Source: Atrina japonica
Lineage: Eukaryota; Mollusca; Bivalvia; Pterioida; Pinnidae
Direction: 5' to 3'
Length of the DNA stretch: 64,000 nucleotides
Assembly: GCA_030159075.1 (NCBI GenBank)
Contig: BROG01000473.1
Coordinates: 418,501 to 482,500, forward strand
The notes under the pieces: generated by a model
The model's input: only the letters and a program-made list of their open reading frames with translations
The model's database searches: none
Told to the model about the DNA's origin: nothing
Position numbers and translations under genes: made by a program
Shown: in pieces, positions 34,761-46,700 of the stretch
Layout of the letters: each line of letters begins with the position of its first letter
Numbering within the stretch: position 1 is the first letter of the stretch

Positions 34761-34943
34761 AAGTACAAGTTGATTGTAGTAGGCTTTCGTTAGAGGTGAT
34801 TGCTTAGTACTGACACGTCGCGACGTTGGTATGGTTTCAACACTATCACACGAGTCCTCATCAGAATACTTATCATGATACCCCTCATCTGACTCACAGA
34901 GGGCCTCTTTATCATCGATTACTGACGAACTGGCGAACCAGGG

Positions 34944-35330
34944 TCATAAACTGGCGGTCTTCAGGTGCCAAAATCGACATGACGTGCTTAAAACATGATC
35001 AACACCATGTCTACCAGCTTGTTTGCATAGTGAACATATCTTTGGAGTTTTGCAGTGATCGTGTTGTTTGGTTGTAACAACACTGAGTAAAGTGTGGCCC
35101 TTGAAGACTGTGCGGAGTACCTTAGCATCATTTAAGCTGGTTAAAGTTTTAGCAATAGCAATAGTTCCGGACCATAACGTTGCTTTACAAGTGAGGGTAG
35201 GTCTGTTCGTATAAGGCGTAACCAGGTCAATGTGATTGAATTTTCTAGTGATGTGATATTTCTTCATCATTTTCAGTTGGGTCACCATGGTGAGTAATTC
35301 CACCTCCCTGTTGTTATAAGTTATCTTCAA
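34944..35330 (-). pseudogene. Gag C-terminal region with zinc-knuckle-like motif
   Basis: A 128-codon frame ending with the Cys/His cluster KICSLCKQAGRHGVDHVLS then C, an atypical C-x2-C-..-H-..-C knuckle placed immediately before the protease, as expected for nucleocapsid. The N-terminal part of Gag (35,330-35,890) is in broken frames. Confidence 0.6.
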
Positions 35331-35896
35331 TAAAGCCTGTTAGGCGCTGAAACAAATCTTCGGGGCGTTTACCCGGCTCCAAGTGAATATTGATCAAAGT
35401 CTGTTAGTTGAAACCCGAAATGCATACGAATCGCTTGCCAGATGGATTGTATAGAAGTAGACTGTTTAATAATGGTATTAATATCGGACAATAATTGGCA
35501 ATCTGACCGAGCATGAGGTACAGGTGGGCTACTTTTTATGCAGCCGTGCGGTGAGAAGTATCGGGCACCTGCTCGTCGTCTTTATTGAAGCCCCGGTTTG
35601 GGTTAACAGGACTTTTTTTGGTCCAGGTAGCTCCATCAACCAGGAATATTGCAAAAGTTGGGTCTAATGAAAGCGTGTATAAGAGGTTTTGTCTCCAAGC
35701 CTCGAAGGTGGTAATAGATTCGGTTTTGGAAAGTGCTATTGTTTTGGTGCTCGGATGGTCGCCATATTAGTGATATATTCGACACGCAAGATGAATACGA
35801 TGAAAATTTCACCTGATATCAGCTATAGATAAAGTTGAACCGTAATTGCTACTTCTGCAGACAGGTCTCTTCACGTTCTTGAGGCGTAAATCTAAT

Positions 35897-35910
35897 CCAC
35901 GCTGCCACCA
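35897..35910 (-). promoter_or_regulatory. Primer-binding site of the 5.4-kb element
   Basis: The minus strand reads TGGTGGCAGCGTGG directly after the 5' LTR end (…TTGGCA). It starts with TGG, complementary to a tRNA CCA end. The donor tRNA was not identified. Confidence 0.75.
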
Positions 35911-36075
35911 TGCCAATAAGGAACGAGTTGAATTGCCAATAGGCAGACGAAGTTTATTCATGAAATCAATTCACATGGTACACTATCCCATAATAATAAA
36001 AAACCAGAGAGCTATGTAAAGGGGGATGATTATTAAATGTCTTACAATGAACAGTACCTCTTACATACTGGCGTA
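35911..36075 (-). repeat. 5' LTR of the 5.4-kb element
   Basis: Direct repeat partner of 30,634-30,800. The outer base pair is mutated at 36,075 (TA for CA on the plus strand), intact in the other copy. Confidence 0.88.
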
Positions 36076-36719
36076 CTCACCATGTATGTGGCCAGTTGTG
36101 ACCATAGGTCCAAAGAAATGATAAACATATTTTCTTTCAAAACAGTGTTAAATAGGTATATATTTTTTCTCTCTAACCTATGAATATCGAAATGAGTCTT
36201 TTTGTTTAACATTTTATAAAAACTGAAAACTGAGAGATAATTATTTGTCAGTTTGCGATGGTGACGATGTTTTTCTTTCCATTACGATGTAAGCAAACCA
36301 CAGATACTTTATTGTCTAATTAAAGCCAAGCCAAGTCTTTGGCAGTCAATTATTTAAAATTGAATAGTTTACGCGTTAGATTACGCCTGTCGCAGGACCT
36401 AGATATTTTACTCGGTCTGTCTCACATATGTCAAAGACGATAGTTAAATAGACAAATTCAGACACCGTTTCGGTGTGTAGCTGAATTTCCCGAGAGCACC
36501 AGACATGACGTGAATGTATTTAGCCTTATTACAAGCCCGAAATTATTGTTAGTCACAAGTGAATCGTCTCCCATTATAGTTTATATGATAGCCATATTTG
36601 AGTACAATAGTTCACATAAATCAAGGTGACTTTAAATTTTTTTACTCAACTTAAGCAATATATTCGATCGTAGTGAAGGTGATATAACGACTGAATTATT
36701 CGTATTACCCAATAGTGTG
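36076..36719. other. Non-coding stretch, nothing recognised
   Basis: AT-rich sequence between the LTR element and repeat R1; no motif seen. Confidence 0.4.
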
Positions 36720-37110
36720 AAAAATGACCACTTTTTGCAGTCTTACAAAATTTATAAAAATTCAAAAATTAGACTTTGGCAAAGTTATTGCTCAAAAACA
36801 TTTCTTCACCTAAATTACTGTAAAACCCATAAAACCAATGCATGCATCATAGTGAAATTAGGGAGATAATCAAAGAAATAATACAGAACTGAATACAATG
36901 ATATAATTCAAAAAGACCTAAATTCACGTCAAAATTAATATTCCGATTTCTACGGAAAATACAAACTTGAATCATGCATCAGTGTAGATTACTTAGAAAC
37001 ATTTTTCAATTTATGCATCTGTTCTGGAGAATAATATTTTACCTTTTGGAGACCCATTTGCCCCATTCTGGATCTACCTGGGGCCGATCTTGATATGAAA
37101 TAAACAGCAT
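36720..37110 (+). repeat. Dispersed repeat family R1, copy 3
   Basis: Matches copies 1 and 2: 'tttttgcagtcttac', 'ccgatttctacgg', 'catttgccccattctggatc', 'gccgatcttgatatgaaata'. Lies about 100 bp upstream of the first coding exon of the methyltransferase gene. Confidence 0.65.
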
Positions 37111-37213
37111 GCAAATTTTACGGTTGATATAATTACATTATAGTTGTAGAGAGGAACTAAAATGTTGCATGCGATAATAGTCGAAGCTTACATTTCATAC
37201 ATTTTTCTTACAG

Positions 37214-37348
37214 ATGTCTCTGCAACAGTCAAAAGCTACACCCGATGCATCAGCTTTAAGCCAACACATAGCTTTAGGTTACCAGTCTAATCTTACGGCA
37301 GAGGAGCGAAACAATTTATATGATGAACTTGCTGAACGACACGACACT
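37214..37348 (+). CDS. METTL27: METTL27-like exon 1 (first coding)
   Basis: 45 codons from ATG; acceptor CAG ends at 37,213, donor GTAGGC at 37,349. Encodes the N-terminal helical part with YDELAERHD, equivalent to the Y-D-x-W-A region in this family. Confidence 0.78.
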
Positions 37349-40300
37349 GTAGGCCTACATTATGATTGTTCATAAATTTCTTGTATATTGATGTGTGAAT
37401 GTATGAGTATATTTATGTACGTGCACATAAGTCTGTTGGTGGTAATCTTTGTATGAATAGTTGGTTTTCTTCGTTTAGGTGAATCAGGCAAGTGTGTTTG
37501 AAAAGTAGATTTACTTTATTTCTGTATATCATATATTTGTGTATGTGTCAACTTGTATATGTATTCTGTGTGAATAACTATACGTTCTCTGTTTTAAATT
37601 ACAAATCTTTATGAATCGAAGAAATATGGGTAAAACAACGTAGTGCAATGATTTTCAATTTTTGGATCAGAAATCTTCGAATGATTGAAAATAACAACCA
37701 TATAGATTCATATAAATACATATCTATACAAAGATCGGAGATTATCAAGAAATATTTTTACTACTAAACCAAAGAAGATACGCAGATGCTGTTAAAAGTA
37801 ATTTTAATGGAGGCAGAATTTCGAGAAAATATTGGACAAGCAACAGAATTTATAAATGAACTGTCAGTCTAACATACCATAGACCATCGGACAAATTGAT
37901 ACCTAACTGACGAAGGACTTAAATCCTGTTACCCAGTAAGACAGGTGTATATATAGAAATATCAAGCAAAATCACAAGATAATAGTATTGAACGAGAGAC
38001 ATAATCATCATTTTAATGGAGAGGTTTATTCTAGAGGTACCAGTGGACCTACCATATCAAAGATGATCCAAATAGTATAAATATTGGTAGGGGTTTTACA
38101 GATGACGAGGTAAAGGGTTTAAATTTACACCCACCCCATCAATGTTTTGACACCTTTTGAAGCATCTATGTGTCCCAGCATTTTTTTCATTTGCAAACGT
38201 TACGCGGCTTCACATGGGGATAGATCCTACTTAGTTTAGTTAAAATTGGCTGATTAATGTCGAGAATGTGTTGAAGTAAGCAAGACAACAAAAGACGGTT
38301 GCATTGGTCACCTTGAACCTTTGGCTCAGACTCATGGTGATATAAAAAGGAATTTATAGGAGCCAGGATATAGACGATTACATCATACATAATTAAGCAT
38401 CTTCCAAAATTGTGTCATGAATACAAAAATGACTTTATTGTAAAAATGGCAACAGAACTTTTAAACTACGACCTAAAATAGCAGGACAAAGAAGCTCGAA
38501 AACAGATTGAAAAAAATTATAGACATTATCTGAAATTTTCATTTGTGTTAGTAATTTATTCACGCTAATATAAAAAATCTCAGATACCAAAGTATAAATC
38601 AATAGAATGTCCAGGACAAAGATACAATTCCAGTAAAAATGGACAAACACGGACCTCTGGAAACCAAGAGGTGGGATCAGAATTTATATGTAGAATCAGA
38701 GTGGTGTTGGACAAAAAATCCTGATAGCCAATCACTAGATATTTAAATTTTCGGGTACCACCTTTAGTGAAAAAACAGTTGTCTATGATGCTAAAAAGTT
38801 TTCTTTTAATTTTTTATGTGAAATAGTTGCGTAAAGAGTAGAGAAGTCATATGTTTTGATATTGTGAAATCGAGAAAAACTGTGTGCCTTCAAATTTTCT
38901 AAAAGCTGTTTAGAATTTTTTAGTATCCACATCTGATTTACATCGCTTTGGAATAAGCAACTGTACAGTATTGTTGACGTTTCTCCTTAACGGCTGTCAA
39001 TATCTTGGTAAGGAGTAAAGATAAAGGTTTGGTATGTATCTTTCCTTATATGGGGTTTTATGAAGTTTAGGTATCCAATATAAATATGGTAGCTCAAAAT
39101 CGGTATCCGTTGTAGGTATATCAAATAAGCATAATACGGACACATGATTTTGAAGGATCTCGTCCTTTGAAAGTGAGCTACGTGTGTATGAAAAATTACC
39201 ATAATTCGTATTAAACCCATGTTCTTCTAATAAACAATTATAGTAATGTGCCTTACAAATAAAAACTGTATTATTTGAGGCTTTGTCTGCTGGTACCAGT
39301 AGATATTGGTCATGTAATATATCCAGTTCAGATACTACTTCTGGATCACTAAATACAGAGGGATAACGTGTTTTCATAGTTCCTTTAAGTTTTCGAATAC
39401 GAGATTTTATCAACCATCGTATGGCTTTTAGCCATTCAGACAAAGGGTCTGATTCTACGTCTTCATGTTTGGTCCATCGTTTGGCATAATCTTCGACAGA
39501 ATTCATAACTAAACTGAAATTCTGACACCAATTAAAGGAACGGGCTTCCCGGTATCTAGGGTCCCTTAAAATAAGATTTTTGAGGCTTTCATTTTCAACA
39601 ATAGAAACGTCGACGATGATGGCATGCCCGATAGGATTGTATTTGAAAGGAGATGCAGCACATGAACATGTGACAGTGTTGTGTAGAAGATGGTTGATGT
39701 CCAGGCACTGCAAAACCTGTTTGTAATTGAATAGCTTGGATGCGATGCTAGGTGTATAGCTATATGAAATGCAAGGCGTGGTCTTCAATTTAAAATATGG
39801 TGGAATACAGGACTGAGCTTTTTTGTGGTTTAGAACATTGCCAATATTTAAAGCGTCTATGCCTTTACTTGTAGATTTAAGTTTAAGGAAAAGACGTTTC
39901 TGTTCCGAGCAGTCATCGTTTGTAACGCATGCAGGCTTAAACAGTCTGTGATAAGCGATGTCCATTATAACGGAGTTCATTATGTATTCTGGGGTTGAAG
40001 AATCCGTGTAGGGGTTCATTCTTGCTTCCTGAAAAAGTTTATTAAGAATTGTAAAAGGAACAGAATAAAGTTTGCTGAGAATGTGATGAAGACCCAGTTT
40101 TTTGTTAACGTAAGGTAAAAGAGATGAAAAAATGACATCATGTATGTAGGGTCGGTTGTATGAACGATGTCCGTGACTTCGTTTCCGTTTTACGTTAGAA
40201 TTAAAACATTCCATCACATTAACACCATTACACAGTGGGCTTGATAGATTGCCTACACTTTGGATATTATCGTTACACCCATAGGGGTATGCAGTGCCAA

Positions 40301-41304
40301 GCTGTTTAATCCAAAATTCTTCACGTTGTCTACGGAATGGGGTACTCAAGGTGGGATTGTTGGTTCAGTGGTATATTAGAAAAAGTTTAACAAGTTGTGA
40401 TTTAGAAGATAACCTTATTATCGAAGAAGATATAAAATATCCAGATCTGATTGACAGATTTTTTTACAAATTATATCATTCATTAATCAATACAATTTAT
40501 ATTAGAAAATAACACGCTCTATTTTTTGGAATAAAAACTGTGATAAGATTAAAAGAGAAACTTTAACACAAGATAAAAGATTAGATGGTCTGAAAATGAT
40601 AAACTTAGAGTATTTTATTACATCATTTAAATGTTCATGAATAAATAGAATTGTAAAGGGGAGAAACATGGTCAAGTTTACTTCAGACATCTTTTGGTAA
40701 AGACTTATTATGTCAATGTTTGATTTTGAAGATTATTTTATTAAACAATTGATCACTCGATGTGAAAATGCATTGTGGAAGAATATATTTCAGTCATGGT
40801 TAAAAGTAATGAGGAGACAACTAGAAATTGAAAATTCTTCATCTTATTTGACCTACTTACCTGTATGGTACAATTCAAATATAAAAATTGGTAATAAATC
40901 TGTATTTATCAAGTCATGGTATAAAAAAGGTGTCAGATATGTTGCAGACTTTTTAAATGAAAATAGTAATTTGCTATCAAAACGCAATTTGAAATAAAAT
41001 TTGCAATGAACAAAATTTTTTCTAAAACCCTGGAAGATACTGCAATTCAATGGTTACAATTTCGGTTATTACTTAGACCAGCGATATATAAAGCTTTATA
41101 TATCGCTGCCAATATAAACCAAAAACTGAACTTTTCAACATAAAATGGGACGGTTGGAAACGACTTTTTGTAGATCTATAAATGTAACTAAATTGATCAG
41201 CTATCAATCATTGTAATGTATTAATGTAAATACATGTTTATATATTATGCATTAACATCTTAAGAAAAAATAGATTAACAGCATGAATCTGTGAGTGAAA
41301 GAAG

Positions 41305-41372
<68 letters not shown>

Positions 41373-43665
41373 TAAACATTGCAATATCCAGACATTAATA
41401 TACATGTTTGTTAATGTTTTCATTTCAGATAAACATTGCTAAATTGTATGCCCTGATGTATATAAGGCATTAAATGTGCAATTAGAAATCCAGATCAACC
41501 CGAACTCTGGTCTGACTTAAAATGTTTATATCTGGGGTAAAAAAAATTGATAGACAATCTTATGAACACATGAAAGGCACTGTCAGGGCCACAAGGATGG
41601 TGACATCAGGATGTGACTGGCGTCTTAGAAGAAAAAGTGTACAATAATGTCCTTCACCAAATTAATGATTCCTGAAACGATATTTAGATTAGTTTCATTT
41701 GCTGTAATTTAGTAGACATTAAACCGTCCAGCACTATAATATTTCTGACTTTAGGAACGATGATTGAATCTTGATCTAAGTCTAGGGGTACACAAAGTAT
41801 TTTTTTCCGCACGGAGTTGGACCCAATACATTGGCTGTGAATGGATGCTTGAACGAAAATATTTGTTCTTGTGGCACCTATGGCCTATTTTGCTGCACCT
41901 TCGACCCTTTTTGCGGCTCTTGTGGCACATGATGCGGCACTCATTGCAGCATCTGCGGCACTCATTGCAATCTGCGGCACTTCTAATGGTCTGCATTGTG
42001 TTTCCATTGTAAAATGTTTATCTCGTTTGTGACGAAGTAAATATTGAGCGCGAGAATGACTTTTCACACACAAATTACAATTATGTCTCATGATGATCGA
42101 TGTTAACAAGTCCACGGCAAGAGAGAAAATGATGAAAGTGACAGAGTGTCGTCTGTATTTATAGGTTTTGTACTTCACTTTCCTTGACCCAACTGTTAAA
42201 CTTCTTGGAATAAACTAATGATTTTACATACACTTCCGATATTCCATTTCTCTTTCTTCTTTTCAATATTTTTTTGACTTTGAAAAACATCATCTCGTTC
42301 TTTGTTGACTTTTTGTAAATCGCTATTGTAAAATGTTTTTGTATGGGATCACCGTCGTAATCCACGATTTTGTATACGGGGATACCTTGTCGAAGATACC
42401 TTCTATCAATTATAAAAATTTCTTCGGTCCATTTTTTGCTCGTAGTCACGTTGAAATATACGTCTCGCACTTGAAATTCCTACAACATCGCCAACTTTGA
42501 ATTCAAATGGTTTTAAATTTTTCTTTTTCTTCGATAGTTTGGGCTTCTTTGAGTCAATATACAATTGCTTCCACATCACTACCTCATTTGATTTATTAAT
42601 GTGATTTGCAGATTTTCCATCTTGTGCACTATGGGTTCTATGGTTGTAATTACGCATCTTACAACATCACCAACTTTGAATTTGAATGGTTTTAGATTTT
42701 TATTTTTCTTCGATAGTTTGGGCTTCTTTGAGTCAATATACAATTGCTTCCACATCACTGCCTCATTTGATTTGTTAATGTCATTTGCAGATTTTCCATC
42801 TTGTGCACTATGGGGTCTATGATTGTAATTACGCACGATATCCTGATATATGTTCTGTTGTCCGTGAAGTAGCAGTCATCAACGTTTTTAATGTACTGAT
42901 TACTCTTCCCGCGTAGTTGGCATGGGTCACGTTATGTGTGACATAATGTTTGATTCTCTGTTTGTCTTAAACTGTCTTTCATTATATATATATATATCAA
43001 GAGTGCCAATCATTTTCTTACGTTCGAAGTTGGTGTTGTGAAAAGCTCGTCGCGTTCGTATTCTTTACGAATTCTAGTTATTATTATTATTATTTGTGTG
43101 GACAAAATTCATAAAAAAATTCAAAAACATCATATCACAATTACGTTTACATGTACGAGTTCGGTTAGTTACGGGCTCTAGCTGGAGAACCCTTTAGTTC
43201 AACTTTTGCTGATTATATAAAGTGGTCTCCATTTTTCTCTGTCTCTTATGGGTTCCGAGATATAATCAATATCTTGCCAAAGTGGTCAATATTGACCCCT
43301 GAAAAGGACGAAAATCAGGATCAAACACGCAAGTTTCAAGGTAATCGGTTCAAGGTCACAGTTCGGTCTTTGTAGTGTTATTGTTGCAGAAATGTAGGGA
43401 ATGTACTTTAAAAATATATGTTGCAATGTTGAACGTCTTCAGGTCTTTAAGAGGCCAGGTCCACTTATTTATTTTTTAAGAATTTTGTAAACGATCTTTA
43501 CGGGCATCTTTCTTCTAAGATTGTAGTCAAAGCGACAAAACAATTACTCAACAAATAATTTCGGTAGGATATAACGCTCTTTGACCACACACAACAGTAT
43601 TTTAGTCACAATAAAACCGTGACGGATTGAACTCGTGATGCATTATTATTATTATTATTATTATT

Positions 43666-43738
<73 letters not shown>

Positions 43739-46700
43739 TTATTATTATTGTTGTTGATGTTGTTGTTGTTGTCCTGCTGCTGCTGTTATTACACTACGAT
43801 GTCTATTTTTTCAGTGTGCCATTAATATTGAATACAATGGACCACGAGTTGCGGCAGAAGAGGTAGCAGAATATATCCCTGCGTCTGATCGCTCAAAAGT
43901 GTGTGTCCTGGATATCGGTGCTGGTACAGGACTTGTTGGAGAAAATGTGAGAATACCTTCTAATTTTTCTTCTAGTTCTAGTATAATCAAAATCGTTCTC
44001 GTTCTTTACAGAAATAACTGATCGAAATCGTAGCCTCGTCTGGCTAGTACCGCTAGTGTTGTGCAAGTCACCTGTTTTGTAACACTAACTTGCCGATAAT
44101 AATATAGTTTTCATCTAAACTTAATAGAGTGATAATAAACATTTCCTGATTGATGTGTTCGGAAATTTTCAGTTGCTAGCCAACAGCACAATAGATATCT
44201 ACCATTGCCATTAGAAAAAAAGTAATATATCTCTCTATTAGATGCTTAATAGTGGATGTACACGCATATGCATAAACAGTCCTTGTCAGTTCCTTCGTGG
44301 TTTTTGGGAATAAAATATCATTAAAACTTTGACTAATGATTGTTAATTGCATCGTACAAATGGTATATTTTCATTTTGAAATATTTTTTCTAATGGTCCA
44401 ATAACCAATTAAACCAGGGAAGAGATAAAAATCATAGTACTGAAAAACGGTAAGCATGGTGAGGTGATTTGTCGAGGGTATAATATGTTTTCTAGACGCA
44501 CTATTTTCTATTGGTTATTTCCGTTTCAAAGTAATATACTATATACTTAGCAATAGATCACACAGTGGGTAGTTATTGTACAGTATATTCCTACAATTGA
44601 ATAAAATATATGGATGAATTCATTTAATACCCTTGTTGTCAGTTTACTAACAATCTAAGGCCTATATAGGAAATATATGGATCCATGAAACGGGGGATGA
44701 AATACACTCCAAATCAAGCATTCCTAACTGCTTCATTGTGTACAGAAGCAAGGATTCTTCTAACCGATATATGATATAGATTATAGATATTCTGAAACTT
44801 GGTCACTTGACTCAATGTCAAGGTCATTTAACAAAGCATCTAGTACTGTTACAGACGTCTTTTCATAAAGGATCCATATCCGATGTATGTATCATTAAGC
44901 TAAATTTAGATATTTTTATTCTAATTATTTCGAAAACAAAATTCAGTTTCTAGTTATATATGTTTGTGGCTTAATTTACTCATGAAATATTAATTCGTTT
45001 TGTGGTGTCGTGAAGGTGATGTGTATTTTGATTGGCCGAGTGAAAATAACACAGTTAATACTGATTTTGAATTATTGTTTTTTCCCACTTAAAAAAAACC
45101 AGTTAAATAACTAATTTACGATAGTTGATATATCCTTATATTTCACGCCCGTAATAAATACGGATAAATCTAATGTTCTTCCTGGAGATGTGTGTTTTGG
45201 GAAAACTGGAGAAAACGACATCCTCTATCTACACACCACTATCTATCACAGCACCACTTAACATGACGGCCCATAAAACCACACCCTTATTCGACTCTTC
45301 TTCTCGCTAACATCCCCTCACCCAACATCTTTTATCTATTTACGGCTCACAGCACCACGTTACCTTACAACTCACAAAGTCACACCCTTGTTTGACACTA
45401 CTTCTCGCCAACATTCCCTCACCCCATTCGATACATTGCAACAGCAGATACTGAGAGTCCTTTCAGTATCATCGACAACTGATTCTACACTAGTCCCATT
45501 TCGCTTAGGATCCGCTCTTTTCATCAAGTTGAGACCCTTTGTCGTGCTGTACTAGACTTTGCGGTTTTTATATCCATTGGTACTAACTTTTTTTTATTTA
45601 TATAACTAACGAACCTTCTTTCGATTAATAATTTGCTATCTGTGATTTTATCCTACAATTTTGTCATCCATCTTAATTGAGAAAGTTGACAATAACATTT
45701 GTTATGAACATCCAACATCAGACTTTTAGGTTTAAAACTCTTTGCAGTTGTCAAAGCTGGGATTTACGACAATCGATGCAGTGGAGTCCTGTACAGGAAT
45801 GGTAACTAAGGCCAAGCAAAAGAACATTTACAGAAACTTTATCTGTGAATCCATGACAGATAAACCTTTACAAGTAAAAGCGGGTAATTTTATCTAAATA
45901 TTCTAGAGTTTATAGTTACAGATTTTAAAGACATCATTCAACAATCACAAGAACCAGTCATATTGGATAGGATTGCTAAAAGGCGAAATAAAAAAAATCA
46001 CATCGACAACTTTAGCCTACTGATAGCAAATTCAAATCCATTGTAAATATTGGATTTAAACAATGGTTCCACAAAAAGCCATTACTATAACTCAAATTAG
46101 AGTTTTACATAAGTAGATCATATTAAAAGCTGGATAGCCTTTTGTAAGTTATCATTGTGCAATATTTTGTGGACTAGGGTGAGTGTTAAATTGCTTATCT
46201 TGATATATCATTAAGTATGAACCAATTTGTGAAGTGGGCAATTTCCCAGATTTACATCTGTATCATCATTGACTTTCACAATTATTGTAATATCATATAA
46301 CTATCATAACAATAATGTTTTAGTATTGAAAGCAAACAAAAACAACAACAATAAATGAAAACAAATAAGCAAAGATAAATGCTCAAGACACTCGTTTCTG
46401 TTAATGAGGTTTGAATATTTTCACTTCTTTGTCTACACCCTATGTATATTTTTGAATTTCAGATACGTATGATGTTATTACTGCGGTAGGGTGTCATGGT
46501 CCAAACCACGTCCCTTCATCAGCATTCTATGAGATGTTGAGAATATCCAAAAAGGGTATGTCATGCGCTGGCCTTCAGTGTCGAGGTCTAAAAAGATATT
46601 TTCCGTTACTACATAACAACTGTAATTGTCAGTTTACTTAACATAATAGATACAATGTACAATGCCATGCAGTTTAATTTACCTGAATAAATAGTCCATA

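Larger units (their letters stand above)
30634..36075 (-). mobile_element. LTR retrotransposon with short LTRs and gag-PR-RT-RH-IN order, disrupted
   Basis: Two direct repeats of 167 and 165 bp (30,634-30,800 and 35,911-36,075) bound the element. On the minus strand the consensus LTR runs TGCGCCAGTA...CCTTATTGGCA. A primer-binding site starting TGG directly follows the 5' LTR, and a polypurine tract directly precedes the 3' LTR. Coding order is Gag zinc knuckle, aspartic protease, RT, RNase H, integrase. All frames carry stops or shifts. I see no target-site duplication (flanks 'tatac' and 'ctcac'). Family placement between Ty3/gypsy and BEL/Pao is uncertain: the RT has an LGWVWSQG block, recalling BEL/Pao LGL.W, while other parts resemble unclassified coral and mollusc elements. 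Confidence 0.85.

Noticed and set aside
30634..36075. Firm assignment of the element to BEL/Pao
   Set aside because: One LGW-type motif is suggestive, but other blocks are not diagnostic; left open.
41751..42012. ORFs with repeated LRHLRHSLQ or Cys/Arg-rich sequence
   Set aside because: Arise from a short imperfect repeat (gcggcactcattgca) read in different frames; no domain.
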